Below, one piece after another: positions 20,998 through 31,521 of a DNA stretch of 64,000 bases. Within the stretch, counting starts at the first letter, position 1. Every line of letters begins with the position of its first letter. The stretch is from Vibrio sp. 99-8-1 (GTDB taxonomy: Bacteria > Pseudomonadota > Gammaproteobacteria > Enterobacterales > Vibrionaceae), in the NCBI RefSeq assembly GCF_013114595.1, contig NZ_VTXE01000011.1, positions 62,001 to 126,000 of the forward strand. The letters are read 5' to 3'. Made by a program: the position numbers and the translations under genes. The notes below the pieces were generated by a model. That model searched no databases. It was not told where the DNA came from and saw nothing but the letters and a program-made list of their open reading frames with translations.

Positions 20998-21915
20998 ATG
21001 ATAAGACAGCGTACTCTAAAAGAGATCGTGAAAACGACAGGTGTAGGTTTACACTCTGGCCGTAAAGTTACGCTTACTTTGCGTCCTGCGGCGGCCAACA
21101 CCGGTATCATTTATAGAAGAACCGATTTAAGCCCTGCTGTTGATTTTCCTGCTGATCCTGCATCAGTACGCGACACCATGTTATGTACTGCCTTGGTTAA
21201 TGATGAAGGCGTCCGAATCTCAACGGTTGAACATCTAAATGCTGCTTTAGCCGGTATGGGTGTAGATAATGTTATTGTTGAAGTGGATGCGCCTGAAATT
21301 CCGATTATGGATGGAAGCGCAAGCCCATTCGTTTTTCTATTGCAATCGGCTGGTATTGAAACCTTAAATGCCCCTAAGCGTTTTATTCGGATTAAGAAGC
21401 CAGTTCGTTTTGAAGATGGTGATAAGTGGGCCGAGTTGGTTCCTTATAACGGATTCCGCATGGATTTCGCTATCGAATTTAATCATCCAGCGATAGAAAT
21501 TGACGAACAACATATGCTGTTCGATTTCTCTTCTAGTGCATTTGTAAAAGATATTTCTCGTGCAAGAACTTTTGGTTTCATGCGAGATATCGAGTATTTA
21601 CAATCACAAAACCTATGTTTGGGTGGCAGTTTTGACTGCGCGATAGTATTAGATGAGTATCGCATCCTAAATGAAGAAGGTCTGCGATTTGAAAACGAAT
21701 TTGTCAGCCATAAAGTACTCGACGCTATTGGTGACCTTTACATGTGTGGTCACAGTATTGTTGGTGAGCTTCGTGCGTATAAATCGGGTCATGCTTTAAA
21801 TAATCAGTTATTAAGAGCGGTATTGGCAGATCAAGAAGCTTGGGAATGGGCAACATTTGAAGAAGAAGTTGGCTCTCCTGTGGCTTATGCAGAACCTAAT
21901 ATGGTGTTAGCATAA
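20998..21915 (+). CDS. lpxC: UDP-3-O-acyl-N-acetylglucosamine deacetylase LpxC
   Basis: LpxC is the zinc-dependent deacetylase that commits UDP-GlcNAc derivatives to lipid A. Signatures are [10 protein letters not shown] near the N-terminus, [13 protein letters not shown] with a zinc-binding His, [12 protein letters not shown], and the [15 protein letters not shown] motif with the other His and Asp ligands. Length 305 matches E. coli. It ends the dcw neighbourhood as in E. coli and other gammaproteobacteria. Confidence 0.98.
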   Translation: MIRQRTLKEIVKTTGVGLHSGRKVTLTLRPAAANTGIIYRRTDLSPAVDFPADPASVRDTMLCTALVNDEGVRISTVEHLNAALAGMGVDNVIVEVDAPEIPIMDGSASPFVFLLQSAGIETLNAPKRFIRIKKPVRFEDGDKWAELVPYNGFRMDFAIEFNHPAIEIDEQHMLFDFSSSAFVKDISRARTFGFMRDIEYLQSQNLCLGGSFDCAIVLDEYRILNEEGLRFENEFVSHKVLDAIGDLYMCGHSIVGELRAYKSGHALNNQLLRAVLADQEAWEWATFEEEVGSPVAYAEPNMVLA

Positions 21916-21940
21916 TTTAGCCAATCAAATCAGTTACAGA

Positions 21941-21968
21941 AAACCAGACTAATCAGTCTGGTTTTTTT
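21941..21968 (+). terminator. Intrinsic terminator of lpxC
   Basis: A perfect 10-bp stem, AAACCAGACT (21941-21950) with AGTCTGGTTT (21955-21964), has an AATC loop and a run of seven T from 21962. Confidence 0.92.
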
Positions 21969-22393
21969 ATGCCTAAAAATCCACCTATTGGTGTTGTCAC
22001 TTACTCTTATTTATATCGTACGCTCTATCTGAAATTGCCACTCTGAGTGATATTGCCTAGCTGTTTTACTATGGGAGCGTTCAGATTTGCTTGTGTGAGT
22101 TAAAGTCAAATAGGGGAACCAAAATGAAATGGCTGAGTTGATGGCGAATAAATTGCTTTCTTATTAGGCAATTTACAAAAAAAATAGCGATCAGTTCAAA
22201 CAAACTTTGATCTTAATGGAGCTAAGGAAAATAATCGCTTAATATACTGAGATCCTTTATTAATCGACTTGAAAAATAAAAGATTCGCCACAATGTAGTA
22301 TGCAGATGGTTCCGTCTCATCGTATTGGTGGTTAGAGACATGAATTCAAGTATCAGCTAGGCAGAGCGCCTAACAACATGAGATCCACGAGAA
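21969..22393. other. 425-base gap before secA without an intact gene
   Basis: No open reading frame longer than about 32 codons was found on either strand between the lpxC terminator and secA. E. coli has secM here, and many other gammaproteobacteria have a DUF721/dciA gene beside secA; neither is intact. The gap is AT-rich. Just before secA there is a small hairpin, TAGGC (22358-22362) with GCCTA (22368-22372). A possible gene remnant is listed separately at 22222-22320. Confidence 0.6.
22222..22320 (-). pseudogene. Possible remnant of a dciA (DUF721) gene
   Basis: A 32-codon leftward frame starts 74 bases before secA and reads MRRNHLHTTLWRIFYFSSRL..., then stops. Its place and orientation, divergent from secA and facing lpxC, and its MR-x-H-x-x-T-T...SSRL pattern faintly recall the N-terminus of DciA, the DnaB helicase loader found beside secA in many bacteria. 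DciA should be about 150 residues, and no continuation is readable in any frame. It could equally be a chance frame. Confidence 0.22.
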
Positions 22394-25120
22394 ATGATAA
22401 CTAAGCTACTGACAAAAGTTGTTGGCAGTCGCAATGATCGAACTTTGCGTCGATTAGGAAAGATTGTAAAACAGATTAATAACTACGAGCCTGAGTTTGA
22501 AGCCTTATCGGACGAAGAGCTTAAAGCGAAAACAGTTGAGTTTCGTGAACGCCTTGAACAAGGTGCGTCTTTAGACCAGCTTCTTCCTGAAGCATTTGCA
22601 ACCGTACGTGAAGCATCAAAGCGTGTATTTGGTATGCGCCATTTCGATGTGCAGCTTATTGGTGGTATGGTGCTTAACTCAGGTCAGATCGCTGAGATGA
22701 GAACCGGTGAAGGTAAAACTTTAACGGCAACGTTGTCTGCCTACCTTAATGCCCTTCCTGGCAAAGGTGTTCATATTGTAACCGTCAATGACTACTTGGC
22801 GGCTCGTGATGCTGAAACTAACCGTGCTCTATTCGAATTCTTGGGTATGACTGTTGGCGTTAATATTCCAAATATGGCGCCACCGGAGAAGAAACAAGCT
22901 TATCTATGCGATATTTTATACGGTACAAATAACGAATTTGGTTTTGATTATTTGCGTGACAATATGGCATTCAGAAACGAAGACAGAGTTCAGCGTGAAC
23001 GCTACTTTGCCGTTGTGGATGAAGTGGATTCCATCTTGATTGATGAAGCCCGAACGCCTCTGATCATTTCTGGTCCTGCAGAAGACAGCTCTGAGCTGTA
23101 TACACGAATCAACACTTTAATTCCTTCTTTAGAAAGACAAGCCGAAGAAGATACAGAAGAGTATCGCGGTGATGGTCACTATACGCTTGATGAAAAATCT
23201 AAGCAGGTTCATCTTACTGAAAATGGCCAAGAGTTTGTTGAAGAGCTGTTAGTTAAGTCTGGATTGATGGAAGAGGGCGATACGCTTTACTCACCAACCA
23301 ATATTAGCTTACTTCATCACGTTAATGCTGCATTGCGCGCACACGTACTGTTTGAAAGAGACGTTGACTATATTGTTCAAAACGACGAGATAATCATTGT
23401 TGATGAGCATACCGGCCGTACCATGCCGGGTCGTCGTTGGTCTGAAGGGTTACACCAAGCTGTTGAAGCAAAAGAAGGTGTTAAAATTCAGAATGAAAAC
23501 CAAACGTTAGCATCTATTACCTTCCAGAACTTCTTCCGTCTATACGAAAAACTGTCAGGTATGACGGGAACGGCGGATACTGAAGCTTTTGAGTTCCAAT
23601 CTATCTATGGTTTGGAGACAGTGGTCATTCCAACCAATAAACCGATGATCCGCGATGATATGCCGGATGTGGTTTATCGTACCGAGCTTGAGAAGTTTAA
23701 TGCCATTATTGAAGACATCAAAGAGCGTGTAGAAAAAGGCCAACCGATTCTTGTTGGTACCGTTTCGATTGAGAAGTCAGAATTACTGTCAAATGCATTA
23801 AAGCAATCTAAGATTAAACACAATGTTCTTAATGCTAAGTTCCACGAAAAAGAAGCCGATATTGTCGCTTTCGCTGGGGCGCCGTCTGCCGTCACTATCG
23901 CAACCAATATGGCTGGACGTGGTACGGATATTGTTTTGGGTGGTAGTTGGCAAGCAGAAGTTGCAAAACTGGATAACCCAACAGAAGAGCAGATCGAAAA
24001 GATTAAACAGAACTGGCAAGTTGTCCATGACCAAGTCCTTGAGTCTGGTGGTTTGCATATCATTGGTACAGAGCGTCATGAATCACGTCGTATCGATAAC
24101 CAGTTACGTGGACGTTCTGGTCGTCAAGGGGATGCAGGTTCTTCACGCTTCTACTTGTCGATGGAAGATTCATTACTGCGTATCTTTACTTCCGACCGTA
24201 TGGCTGGATTGATTCAAAGTGGTATGGATGAAGGGGAAGCGATCGAAAGTCGTATGCTTTCTCGTTCTATAGAGAAAGCACAACGTAAAGTAGAAGGTCG
24301 TAACTTCGATATACGTAAACAGCTACTAGATTATGATGATGTGGCTAATGACCAGCGTAAAGTGGTTTATGAGCTGCGTGATGAGCTGATGAACGTTGAT
24401 GATATCAGTGAAATGATTGAGCAGAATCGCCAAGACGTGTTCACAGATATTATGAACGAATATATTCCACCACAGTCGCTAGAAGATATGTGGGATATTG
24501 CAGGCCTGCAAGAACGATTGAAAAACGATTTTGATCTCGATGTTGATATTCAAGCGTGGCTAGATGCAGATGATAAGCTGTATGAAGAGACGTTACGTGA
24601 ACGGATTATCGATACTGCTGTTGAAGTTTATAAGTCGAAAGAAGAGACCGTAGGTGAACAAGTTCTACGTAACTTTGAAAAATCCGTGATGTTGCAGACT
24701 CTTGATAACTTATGGAAAGAGCATTTGGCGGCGATGGATCATCTACGACAAGGGATTCACTTGCGTGGCTATGCTCAAAAGAACCCGAAACAAGAGTACA
24801 AACGCGAATCTTTTGAACTGTTCGAAAACTTACTCGATGCACTTAAATCTGATGTGGTAATGATTTTAAGTAAAGTGCGAGTGCAACAGCAAGAAGAAGT
24901 AGAGCGAATGGAAGAGCAGCGTCGTCTTCAAGCAGAAGAAGCCGCTCGCAGACAACAGTTCCAACACCAGTCGGCGGAGAATCAGCTAGCAGACGGTGAT
25001 GAAGAACAAGATGGCTCTCAACAACCTGTCGTACGTGACGGTAGAAAAGTTGGCCGAAATGAACCTTGCCCATGCGGCTCGGGTAAAAAATATAAGCAGT
25101 GCCACGGTAAAATTGATTAA
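22394..25120 (+). CDS. secA: Preprotein translocase ATPase SecA
   Basis: SecA is the motor that drives unfolded preproteins through SecYEG. The 908-residue protein has the Walker A segment MRTGEGKTL with Lys108 at the E. coli position, the [15 protein letters not shown] motor segment, the preprotein cross-linking domain, the second nucleotide-binding domain ([31 protein letters not shown]) and the C-terminal zinc tail with Cys892, Cys894 and Cys903 and His904, which binds SecB and phospholipid. No SecM-type arrest peptide precedes it, so any secretion-responsive control must work differently. Confidence 0.99.
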   Translation: MITKLLTKVVGSRNDRTLRRLGKIVKQINNYEPEFEALSDEELKAKTVEFRERLEQGASLDQLLPEAFATVREASKRVFGMRHFDVQLIGGMVLNSGQIAEMRTGEGKTLTATLSAYLNALPGKGVHIVTVNDYLAARDAETNRALFEFLGMTVGVNIPNMAPPEKKQAYLCDILYGTNNEFGFDYLRDNMAFRNEDRVQRERYFAVVDEVDSILIDEARTPLIISGPAEDSSELYTRINTLIPSLERQAEEDTEEYRGDGHYTLDEKSKQVHLTENGQEFVEELLVKSGLMEEGDTLYSPTNISLLHHVNAALRAHVLFERDVDYIVQNDEIIIVDEHTGRTMPGRRWSEGLHQAVEAKEGVKIQNENQTLASITFQNFFRLYEKLSGMTGTADTEAFEFQSIYGLETVVIPTNKPMIRDDMPDVVYRTELEKFNAIIEDIKERVEKGQPILVGTVSIEKSELLSNALKQSKIKHNVLNAKFHEKEADIVAFAGAPSAVTIATNMAGRGTDIVLGGSWQAEVAKLDNPTEEQIEKIKQNWQVVHDQVLESGGLHIIGTERHESRRIDNQLRGRSGRQGDAGSSRFYLSMEDSLLRIFTSDRMAGLIQSGMDEGEAIESRMLSRSIEKAQRKVEGRNFDIRKQLLDYDDVANDQRKVVYELRDELMNVDDISEMIEQNRQDVFTDIMNEYIPPQSLEDMWDIAGLQERLKNDFDLDVDIQAWLDADDKLYEETLRERIIDTAVEVYKSKEETVGEQVLRNFEKSVMLQTLDNLWKEHLAAMDHLRQGIHLRGYAQKNPKQEYKRESFELFENLLDALKSDVVMILSKVRVQQQEEVERMEEQRRLQAEEAARRQQFQHQSAENQLADGDEEQDGSQQPVVRDGRKVGRNEPCPCGSGKKYKQCHGKID

Positions 25121-25145
25121 TTTTTCCTGACACATGAAACGAATA

Positions 25146-25173
25146 AAGAGTTGCGGTTGCAGCTCTTTTTTTT
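25146..25173 (+). terminator. Intrinsic terminator of secA
   Basis: AAGAGTTGC (25146-25154) pairs with GCAGCTCTT (25159-25167) around GGTT with one wobble, followed by T to 25173. It separates secA from mutT. Confidence 0.85.
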
Positions 25174-25219
25174 ACCTGATTAGCGATGAGCAGAGTGATA
25201 GTCAAACAAGGAGTTGTAC

Positions 25220-25633
25220 ATGAAACGAGTTCATATTGTTGCCGCGATTATATACAACCGTGACAAAGATAAGATTTACATAACTAAAAGACCCGATCAC
25301 CTACATAAAGGCGGTTTCTGGGAGTTTCCGGGAGGTAAAGTAGAGCAAGATGAAGAGACCGAGCAAGCCATTTGTCGAGAGCTGTTTGAAGAGATAGATA
25401 TAAAGGTCGTAAAGCTCAGTCACTATGCGCATCTTGATTATGACTATCCTGATAAGTCATTAACATTCGATTTTTATGCTGTTGAAGAATTTAATAACGA
25501 ACCTTATGGAAAAGAGGGACAACAAGGTGAGTGGGTAGCCATTGATCAGCTTAAACATTACTCATTTCCAGAAGCGAATTTGCCCGTATTAGAAATGGTA
25601 CAGAAGCAGAGATCCGAGCTTATATCCAAATGA
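25220..25633 (+). CDS. mutT: 8-oxo-dGTP diphosphatase MutT (Nudix hydrolase)
   Basis: MutT hydrolyses 8-oxo-dGTP and keeps oxidised guanine out of DNA. The 137-residue protein aligns along its whole length with E. coli MutT, including WEFPGGKVE, a YDYPDKSLTFDFYAV strand and EGQQGEWV. The Nudix box spans residues 39-61 with the metal-binding REL-x-EE intact, but the near-invariant Gly that follows EE-x is Asp60. The start at 25220 has AGGAG six bases upstream. Position after secA matches E. coli. Confidence 0.95.
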   Translation: MKRVHIVAAIIYNRDKDKIYITKRPDHLHKGGFWEFPGGKVEQDEETEQAICRELFEEIDIKVVKLSHYAHLDYDYPDKSLTFDFYAVEEFNNEPYGKEGQQGEWVAIDQLKHYSFPEANLPVLEMVQKQRSELISK

Positions 25634-25683
25634 TATTTAACCCCGATCTTAAGATCACTTGGTTAACGATAAGCAAATATTGA

Positions 25684-26559
<876 letters not shown>

Positions 26560-26565
26560 GTAAAT

Positions 26566-26600
26566 AGTTATGCATTGGTTCTGTCCGGTGCATAACTTTT
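26566..26600 (+). terminator. Intrinsic terminator of dapB
   Basis: AGTTATGCA (26566-26574) pairs with TGCATAACT (26589-26597), and four further pairs (two of them wobbles) extend into the loop, leaving a loop of about six bases. TTT ends the helix. Confidence 0.75.
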
Positions 26601-26904
26601 CCGTTTTATCACTTTTTTCTTTTCTTCCTCTAAATTGTCAAATCCCCTCAATTTAACAGTTAAAATAGCGCTATTTAATGCGGTTTTTAATTAAAAGCTC
26701 CATTTTTAACTATTTACTTCGCGGTTAATCGTTTGCTATTTGAATTTGTTTTTTTAATCATTAAAAAAATAAGATTTATGGTGGGGTAAAAGTTTTTCTA
26801 TTGCTTATCATCGTTTTTTACTAACTTTTTTGTGTATTACATCGGTTACAGGCAATAAAGCTACTGTTGTTGGAATAAATTGCACTATTGTGGCTTGGTT
26901 ATTA
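26601..26904. other. AT-rich regulatory spacer upstream of carA
   Basis: This stretch has no gene. It is very AT-rich with many A and T runs and lies directly upstream of the carA promoters. In E. coli the matching region binds IHF, PepA and PurR for pyrimidine and purine control of carAB, so a similar role is plausible, but I cannot assign specific sites. Confidence 0.45.
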
Positions 26905-26933
26905 TTGACACATATCACACTCATCTCTAGAAT
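26905..26933 (+). promoter_or_regulatory. carA upstream promoter (P1-like)
   Basis: A perfect -35 TTGACA (26905-26910) is followed after exactly 17 bases by TAGAAT (26928-26933). Transcription would start near 26940, about 98 bases before carA. A CRP-like palindrome (ATTGA, six bases, TCACA; 26904-26919) overlaps the -35. The position corresponds to the pyrimidine-controlled P1 of E. coli carAB. Confidence 0.75.
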
Positions 26934-26964
26934 ATCGCCAATTTGTCTAAATTCCACTAAGCTG

Positions 26965-26992
26965 TTGTAATCGGCTGAAAGGAAGGTAGAAT
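26965..26992 (+). promoter_or_regulatory. carA downstream promoter (P2-like)
   Basis: TTGTAA (26965-26970) and TAGAAT (26987-26992) are 16 bases apart. The start point, near 26999, falls inside the first ArgR-like box, as expected for the arginine-repressed P2 promoter of E. coli carAB. Confidence 0.6.
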
Positions 26993-27029
26993 TGCAAATT
27001 AATACACTATTAATGCATTTTTATTCTGG
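26991..27029 (+). promoter_or_regulatory. Tandem ArgR-like operator (two ARG boxes)
   Basis: Two sequences resembling the ARG box core TGAAT-4 W-ATTCA lie at 26993-27006 (7 of 10 core matches) and 27014-27027 (8 of 10). They are 21 bases apart centre to centre, i.e. two 18-base boxes with a 3-base spacer, the geometry used by the ArgR hexamer. They cover the P2 start and reach the carA ribosome-binding site. Confidence 0.65.
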
Positions 27030-27037
27030 AGGTTGTC

Positions 27038-28177
27038 TTGAAAAAGTCAGCAATGCTTGTCCTAGAAGATGGGACAGTTTTCCACGGGCTATCTATCGGA
27101 TCGGATGGTTGTTCTGTTGGAGAAGTCGTTTTTAATACCTCAATGACGGGGTACCAAGAAATCCTCACCGACCCTTCCTATTCTCAGCAAATCGTGACAC
27201 TCACCTATCCTCATATTGGCAATACCGGTACTAACTCTGAAGATGAAGAATCGAGCTCTATTCATGCTCAAGGGCTTGTTATTCGAGATTTACCTCTACT
27301 TGCTTCTAATTTCCGCAGTGAACAATCTTTATCTGCATACTTAGCAGCACAGAATATTGTTGGTATAGCGGATATAGATACTCGTAAGTTAACGAGAATT
27401 CTGCGAGAAAAAGGTGCGCAAAATGGCTGTATTGTGGCTGGAAATCATTTAGATGCAGATCTGGCACTGATGAAAGCCAAAGAGTTCCCAGGTTTAAAGG
27501 GGATGGATTTGGCGAAGGAAGTAACAACTAATGAAGCATATCCATGGAAACAAGGATCTTGGACATTGACCGACGGGCTTCCTGAAGCAAAACAAGACCA
27601 AGAATTACCTTATCATGTTGTCGCCTATGATTTTGGTGCTAAGAGAAATATTTTGCGAATGTTGGTTGATAGAGGCTGCCGTTTAACTGTGGTGCCTGCA
27701 CAAACTCCAGCCGAAGACGTGCTGGCTCTCAAGCCTAATGGTGTCTTTCTTTCTAATGGCCCGGGGGATCCAGAGCCATGTCATTATGCCATAGAAGCAA
27801 CTAAAACATTTTTAGATAAAGGTGTGCCGATTTTTGGTATCTGCTTAGGGCATCAGATTTTGGCGCTGGCATCTGGAGCACAAACGGTAAAAATGAAATT
27901 TGGTCATCACGGTGCTAACCACCCAGTAAAAGATCTTGATAGAGATGTGGTGATGATAACGTCACAAAACCATGGTTTTGCTGTAGATGAGTCTGGCTTG
28001 CCTGACAATTTACGAGCAACGCACAAATCGCTATTTGATGGTTCCTTACAAGGTATCCATCGTACAGATAAGCCTGCATTTAGTTTTCAAGGTCACCCTG
28101 AAGCGAGCCCTGGACCACATGATGCCGCGCCGCTGTTTGACCATTTCATCGATTTAATCAAACAACACACTGCATAA
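27038..28177 (+). CDS. carA: Carbamoyl-phosphate synthase small (glutaminase) subunit CarA
   Basis: CarA hydrolyses glutamine and passes ammonia to CarB to make carbamoyl phosphate for arginine and pyrimidines. The class I glutaminase nucleophile is Cys269 in FGICLGHQ, with the His/Glu pair in the GHPEASPGP segment. The start is the TTG at 27038: the N-terminus [17 protein letters not shown] then aligns with E. coli CarA, and GGAGG lies five bases upstream. The first ATG, six codons in, would trim the conserved start. E. coli carA also starts with UUG. carB follows after 15 bases. Confidence 0.97.
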   Translation: MKKSAMLVLEDGTVFHGLSIGSDGCSVGEVVFNTSMTGYQEILTDPSYSQQIVTLTYPHIGNTGTNSEDEESSSIHAQGLVIRDLPLLASNFRSEQSLSAYLAAQNIVGIADIDTRKLTRILREKGAQNGCIVAGNHLDADLALMKAKEFPGLKGMDLAKEVTTNEAYPWKQGSWTLTDGLPEAKQDQELPYHVVAYDFGAKRNILRMLVDRGCRLTVVPAQTPAEDVLALKPNGVFLSNGPGDPEPCHYAIEATKTFLDKGVPIFGICLGHQILALASGAQTVKMKFGHHGANHPVKDLDRDVVMITSQNHGFAVDESGLPDNLRATHKSLFDGSLQGIHRTDKPAFSFQGHPEASPGPHDAAPLFDHFIDLIKQHTA

Positions 28178-28192
28178 TTGGAGTTGACGAGA

Positions 28193-31100
28193 ATGCCAAA
28201 ACGTAATGATTTAAAAAGTGTTCTAATCCTAGGGGCTGGCCCAATTGTGATTGGACAGGCTTGTGAGTTTGATTATTCCGGTGCTCAAGCTTGTAAAGCG
28301 CTCCGAGAAGAAGGGTATCGAGTTATTTTGGTTAACTCTAACCCTGCCACCATAATGACTGATCCAGAAATGGCGGATGCAACTTATATCGAGCCGATTC
28401 ATTGGGAAGTGGTGCGTAAAATTATTGAAAAAGAGCGCCCTGATGCCGTGTTACCAACCATGGGGGGGCAGACCGCGCTTAATTGTGCATTGGATTTGGA
28501 AAAGTACGGAGTACTGGCTGAGTTTAATGTCGAAATGATTGGTGCCACGGCCGACGCCATTGATAAAGCAGAAGATCGCTCTCGTTTTGATAAAGCGATG
28601 AAGTCCATCGGATTAGAGTGTCCAAGAGCTGACACTGCGAAAACCATGGAAGAGGCGTATAAAGTACTCGATATGGTTGGCTTCCCCTGCATTATTCGCC
28701 CTTCATTTACGATGGGCGGAACTGGTGGTGGTATCGCATATAACAAAGAAGAGTTTGAAGAAATTTGCCGCCGTGGTCTGGACTTATCTCCTACAAATGA
28801 ACTGTTAATTGATGAATCGTTAATTGGTTGGAAAGAGTATGAGATGGAAGTGGTTCGAGATAAAAACGACAACTGCATCATTGTCTGCTCTATTGAAAAC
28901 TTCGATCCGATGGGAATACATACCGGTGACTCGATTACTGTTGCTCCTGCTCAAACACTGACAGATAAAGAATATCAGCTAATGAGAAATGCTTCTCTGG
29001 CGGTATTGCGAGAAATTGGTGTAGAAACCGGCGGATCAAACGTGCAGTTTGGTATTAACCCTCAAGATGGTCGTATGGTTATTATTGAGATGAACCCAAG
29101 GGTTTCGCGTTCTTCTGCATTGGCATCTAAAGCGACAGGTTTCCCTATTGCTAAGGTCGCCGCTAAGCTCGCCATCGGTTACACACTGGATGAGCTGATG
29201 AATGATATTACCGGTGGTGCTACACCAGCTTCGTTCGAGCCGACCATTGATTACGTTGTTACCAAAATCCCACGCTTTAACTTTGAAAAATTCGCTGGGG
29301 CTAACGATCGTCTAACCACACAGATGAAGTCAGTTGGTGAAGTAATGGCTATCGGCCGTAATCAACAAGAGTCGTTACAAAAAGCGTTGCGTGGCTTAGA
29401 AGTTGGCGTTAATGGTTTTGATGAAATGGTGGACTTGGACGCACCCGATGCGCTAACTCAAATTCGCCATGAGCTAAAAGAAGCGGGTTCTGACCGTATA
29501 TGGTATATAGCAGATGCTTTCCGTGCGGGACTATCGGTCGACGGTGTTTTCAATCTAACCGCGATAGACCGTTGGTTCTTGGTTCAGATTGAAGACCTTG
29601 TGAAGCAGGAAGAAGCCATCAAAAAAGGTGGTTTTGCAGGACTCAACAAAGAGCAGCTCATGCTGGCGAAGCGTAAAGGTTTTGCTGATGCTCGTCTCTC
29701 TTCTCTACTTGGTGTTGCTGAGACAGAAATTCGTCGTCTACGTGATCAATATGATATCCATCCTGTTTACAAACGAGTTGACACCTGTGCGGCGGAGTTC
29801 TCCTCAGATACCGCTTATATGTATTCGTCATATGACGAAGAGTGTGAAGCTAACCCGACAGATAAAGACAAAATCATGGTGCTGGGCGGCGGACCTAACC
29901 GAATAGGTCAAGGTATTGAGTTTGACTATTGCTGTGTGCATGCCTCTTTAGCGCTTCGTGACGATGGTTATGAAACCATTATGGTGAACTGTAACCCAGA
30001 AACCGTTTCTACTGACTACGACACGTCTGATCGTCTCTACTTTGAGCCTGTAACTTTAGAAGATGTTCTGGCCATTGTTAGAATTGAAAAGCCAAAAGGC
30101 GTGATTGTTCAATATGGTGGGCAGACGCCACTTAAACTGGCTCGTGAACTTGAAGCAGCAGGTGTGCCTATCATTGGTACCAGCCCAGATGCCATTGATA
30201 GAGCCGAAGACCGTGAACGTTTTCAGGCTGCTGTTGAGAGACTTTCTCTTAAGCAACCAGACAATGCTACCGTCACTACCATGGAACAAGCGATTGAGAA
30301 ATCGAAAGACATTGGCTTCCCGTTAGTTGTTCGTCCATCCTATGTTCTAGGCGGAAGAGCGATGGAGATTGTTTATGATGAAACAGATCTGCGCCGTTAC
30401 TTCAATGAAGCGGTAAGTGTCTCTAATGAGTCGCCAGTGTTGCTGGATAGATTCCTTGACGATGCGGTTGAAGTGGATATTGATGCTATTTGCGATGGTG
30501 AACGTGTTGTCATCGGTGGCATTATGGAGCATATCGAGCAAGCGGGTGTGCACTCCGGTGACTCAGCATGTTCATTACCGGCCTATACACTAAGCCAAGA
30601 GATACAAGATGTAATGCGAACTCAAGTTGAGAAACTGGCGTTTGAACTTGGGGTTCGTGGCTTAATGAATACTCAATTTGCGGTAAAAGATAATGAGGTT
30701 TACTTGATTGAAGTGAACCCAAGGGCTGCTCGTACCGTTCCGTTTGTTTCAAAAGCAACGGGTGCTCCGCTGGCAAAAATTGCTGCGCGGGTAATGGCCG
30801 GTCAATCGTTGGATTCGCAAGGGTTTACCAAAGAGATTATACCGCCTTACTATTCGGTTAAAGAGGTTGTGCTTCCGTTTGATAAGTTCCCTGGTGTTGA
30901 CCCACTACTTGGGCCTGAAATGCGCTCTACTGGTGAGGTGATGGGGGTTGGTGCTTCATTTGCTGAAGCGTTTGCCAAAGCGGAACTGGGTTGTGGTAAA
31001 GAGTACCCAGAAGGCGGAAGAGCTCTACTGTCTGTGCGTAATGATGACAAACAACGCGTTGTGGATTTAGCTTCTAAACTGACCAAGCTTGGTTATCAAT

Positions 31101-31420
31101 TAGATGCTACCCATGGGACGGCCGTGATTCTTGGTGAAGCAGGTATTAATCCAAGATTAGTCAATAAAGTGCATGAAGGTCGTCCACATATTTTGGACCG
31201 TATTAAAAATAATGAGTATAGCTATATTATTAATACTGCGGCTGGCCGCCAAGCTATTGAGGATTCAAAAGTCCTACGTCGCGGTGCATTACAAGAGAAA
31301 GTGAATTATACAACGACTCTTAATGCAGCATTCGCAACTTGTATGTCTCATACGGCAGATGACCGAAATAGTGTTACTTCTGTTCAAGAGTTGCATCAGC
31401 AGGTGAAAAATAGCTTGTAA
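28193..31420 (+). CDS. carB: Carbamoyl-phosphate synthase large subunit CarB
   Basis: CarB makes carbamoyl phosphate from bicarbonate, ammonia and two ATP. The 1075-residue protein has the internal duplication of the family: two ATP-grasp halves, each starting with a [24 protein letters not shown] segment ([20 protein letters not shown] in the first, [10 protein letters not shown] in the second) and containing [14 protein letters not shown] segments, then a C-terminal allosteric domain ([14 protein letters not shown]) that binds UMP and ornithine in E. coli. The start at 28193 ([10 protein letters not shown]) matches E. coli. Confidence 0.99.
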   Translation: MPKRNDLKSVLILGAGPIVIGQACEFDYSGAQACKALREEGYRVILVNSNPATIMTDPEMADATYIEPIHWEVVRKIIEKERPDAVLPTMGGQTALNCALDLEKYGVLAEFNVEMIGATADAIDKAEDRSRFDKAMKSIGLECPRADTAKTMEEAYKVLDMVGFPCIIRPSFTMGGTGGGIAYNKEEFEEICRRGLDLSPTNELLIDESLIGWKEYEMEVVRDKNDNCIIVCSIENFDPMGIHTGDSITVAPAQTLTDKEYQLMRNASLAVLREIGVETGGSNVQFGINPQDGRMVIIEMNPRVSRSSALASKATGFPIAKVAAKLAIGYTLDELMNDITGGATPASFEPTIDYVVTKIPRFNFEKFAGANDRLTTQMKSVGEVMAIGRNQQESLQKALRGLEVGVNGFDEMVDLDAPDALTQIRHELKEAGSDRIWYIADAFRAGLSVDGVFNLTAIDRWFLVQIEDLVKQEEAIKKGGFAGLNKEQLMLAKRKGFADARLSSLLGVAETEIRRLRDQYDIHPVYKRVDTCAAEFSSDTAYMYSSYDEECEANPTDKDKIMVLGGGPNRIGQGIEFDYCCVHASLALRDDGYETIMVNCNPETVSTDYDTSDRLYFEPVTLEDVLAIVRIEKPKGVIVQYGGQTPLKLARELEAAGVPIIGTSPDAIDRAEDRERFQAAVERLSLKQPDNATVTTMEQAIEKSKDIGFPLVVRPSYVLGGRAMEIVYDETDLRRYFNEAVSVSNESPVLLDRFLDDAVEVDIDAICDGERVVIGGIMEHIEQAGVHSGDSACSLPAYTLSQEIQDVMRTQVEKLAFELGVRGLMNTQFAVKDNEVYLIEVNPRAARTVPFVSKATGAPLAKIAARVMAGQSLDSQGFTKEIIPPYYSVKEVVLPFDKFPGVDPLLGPEMRSTGEVMGVGASFAEAFAKAELGCGKEYPEGGRALLSVRNDDKQRVVDLASKLTKLGYQLDATHGTAVILGEAGINPRLVNKVHEGRPHILDRIKNNEYSYIINTAAGRQAIEDSKVLRRGALQEKVNYTTTLNAAFATCMSHTADDRNSVTSVQELHQQVKNSL

Positions 31421-31449
31421 CGGATATCGTTAGTTACTTTAGCGAGTTA

Positions 31450-31480
31450 AAAAGCCACTTCATGATGTGAAGTGGCTTTT
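31450..31480. terminator. Bidirectional terminator between carB and the ModF-like gene
   Basis: A perfect 13-bp stem, AAAAGCCACTTCA (31450-31462) with TGAAGTGGCTTTT (31468-31480), has a five-base loop. It can serve both converging transcripts. Confidence 0.9.
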
Positions 31481-31521
31481 CTATTTGGGTTTATAAAGTT
31501 ATTTTCAGTGGGATGTAACTA

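Noticed and set aside
22300..22393. Short upstream frames (6-12 codons) that might act as a SecM-like leader peptide before secA
   Set aside because: None is long enough for an exported arrest peptide and none shows an arrest-motif-like sequence.
23674..24212. Long frames on both strands inside secA
   Set aside because: Out-of-frame readings of secA; no independent support.
26723..26738. PurR-like sequence upstream of carA (CGTTTGC half site)
   Set aside because: Only one half matches; the other half is poor, and the distance from P1 is larger than in E. coli.
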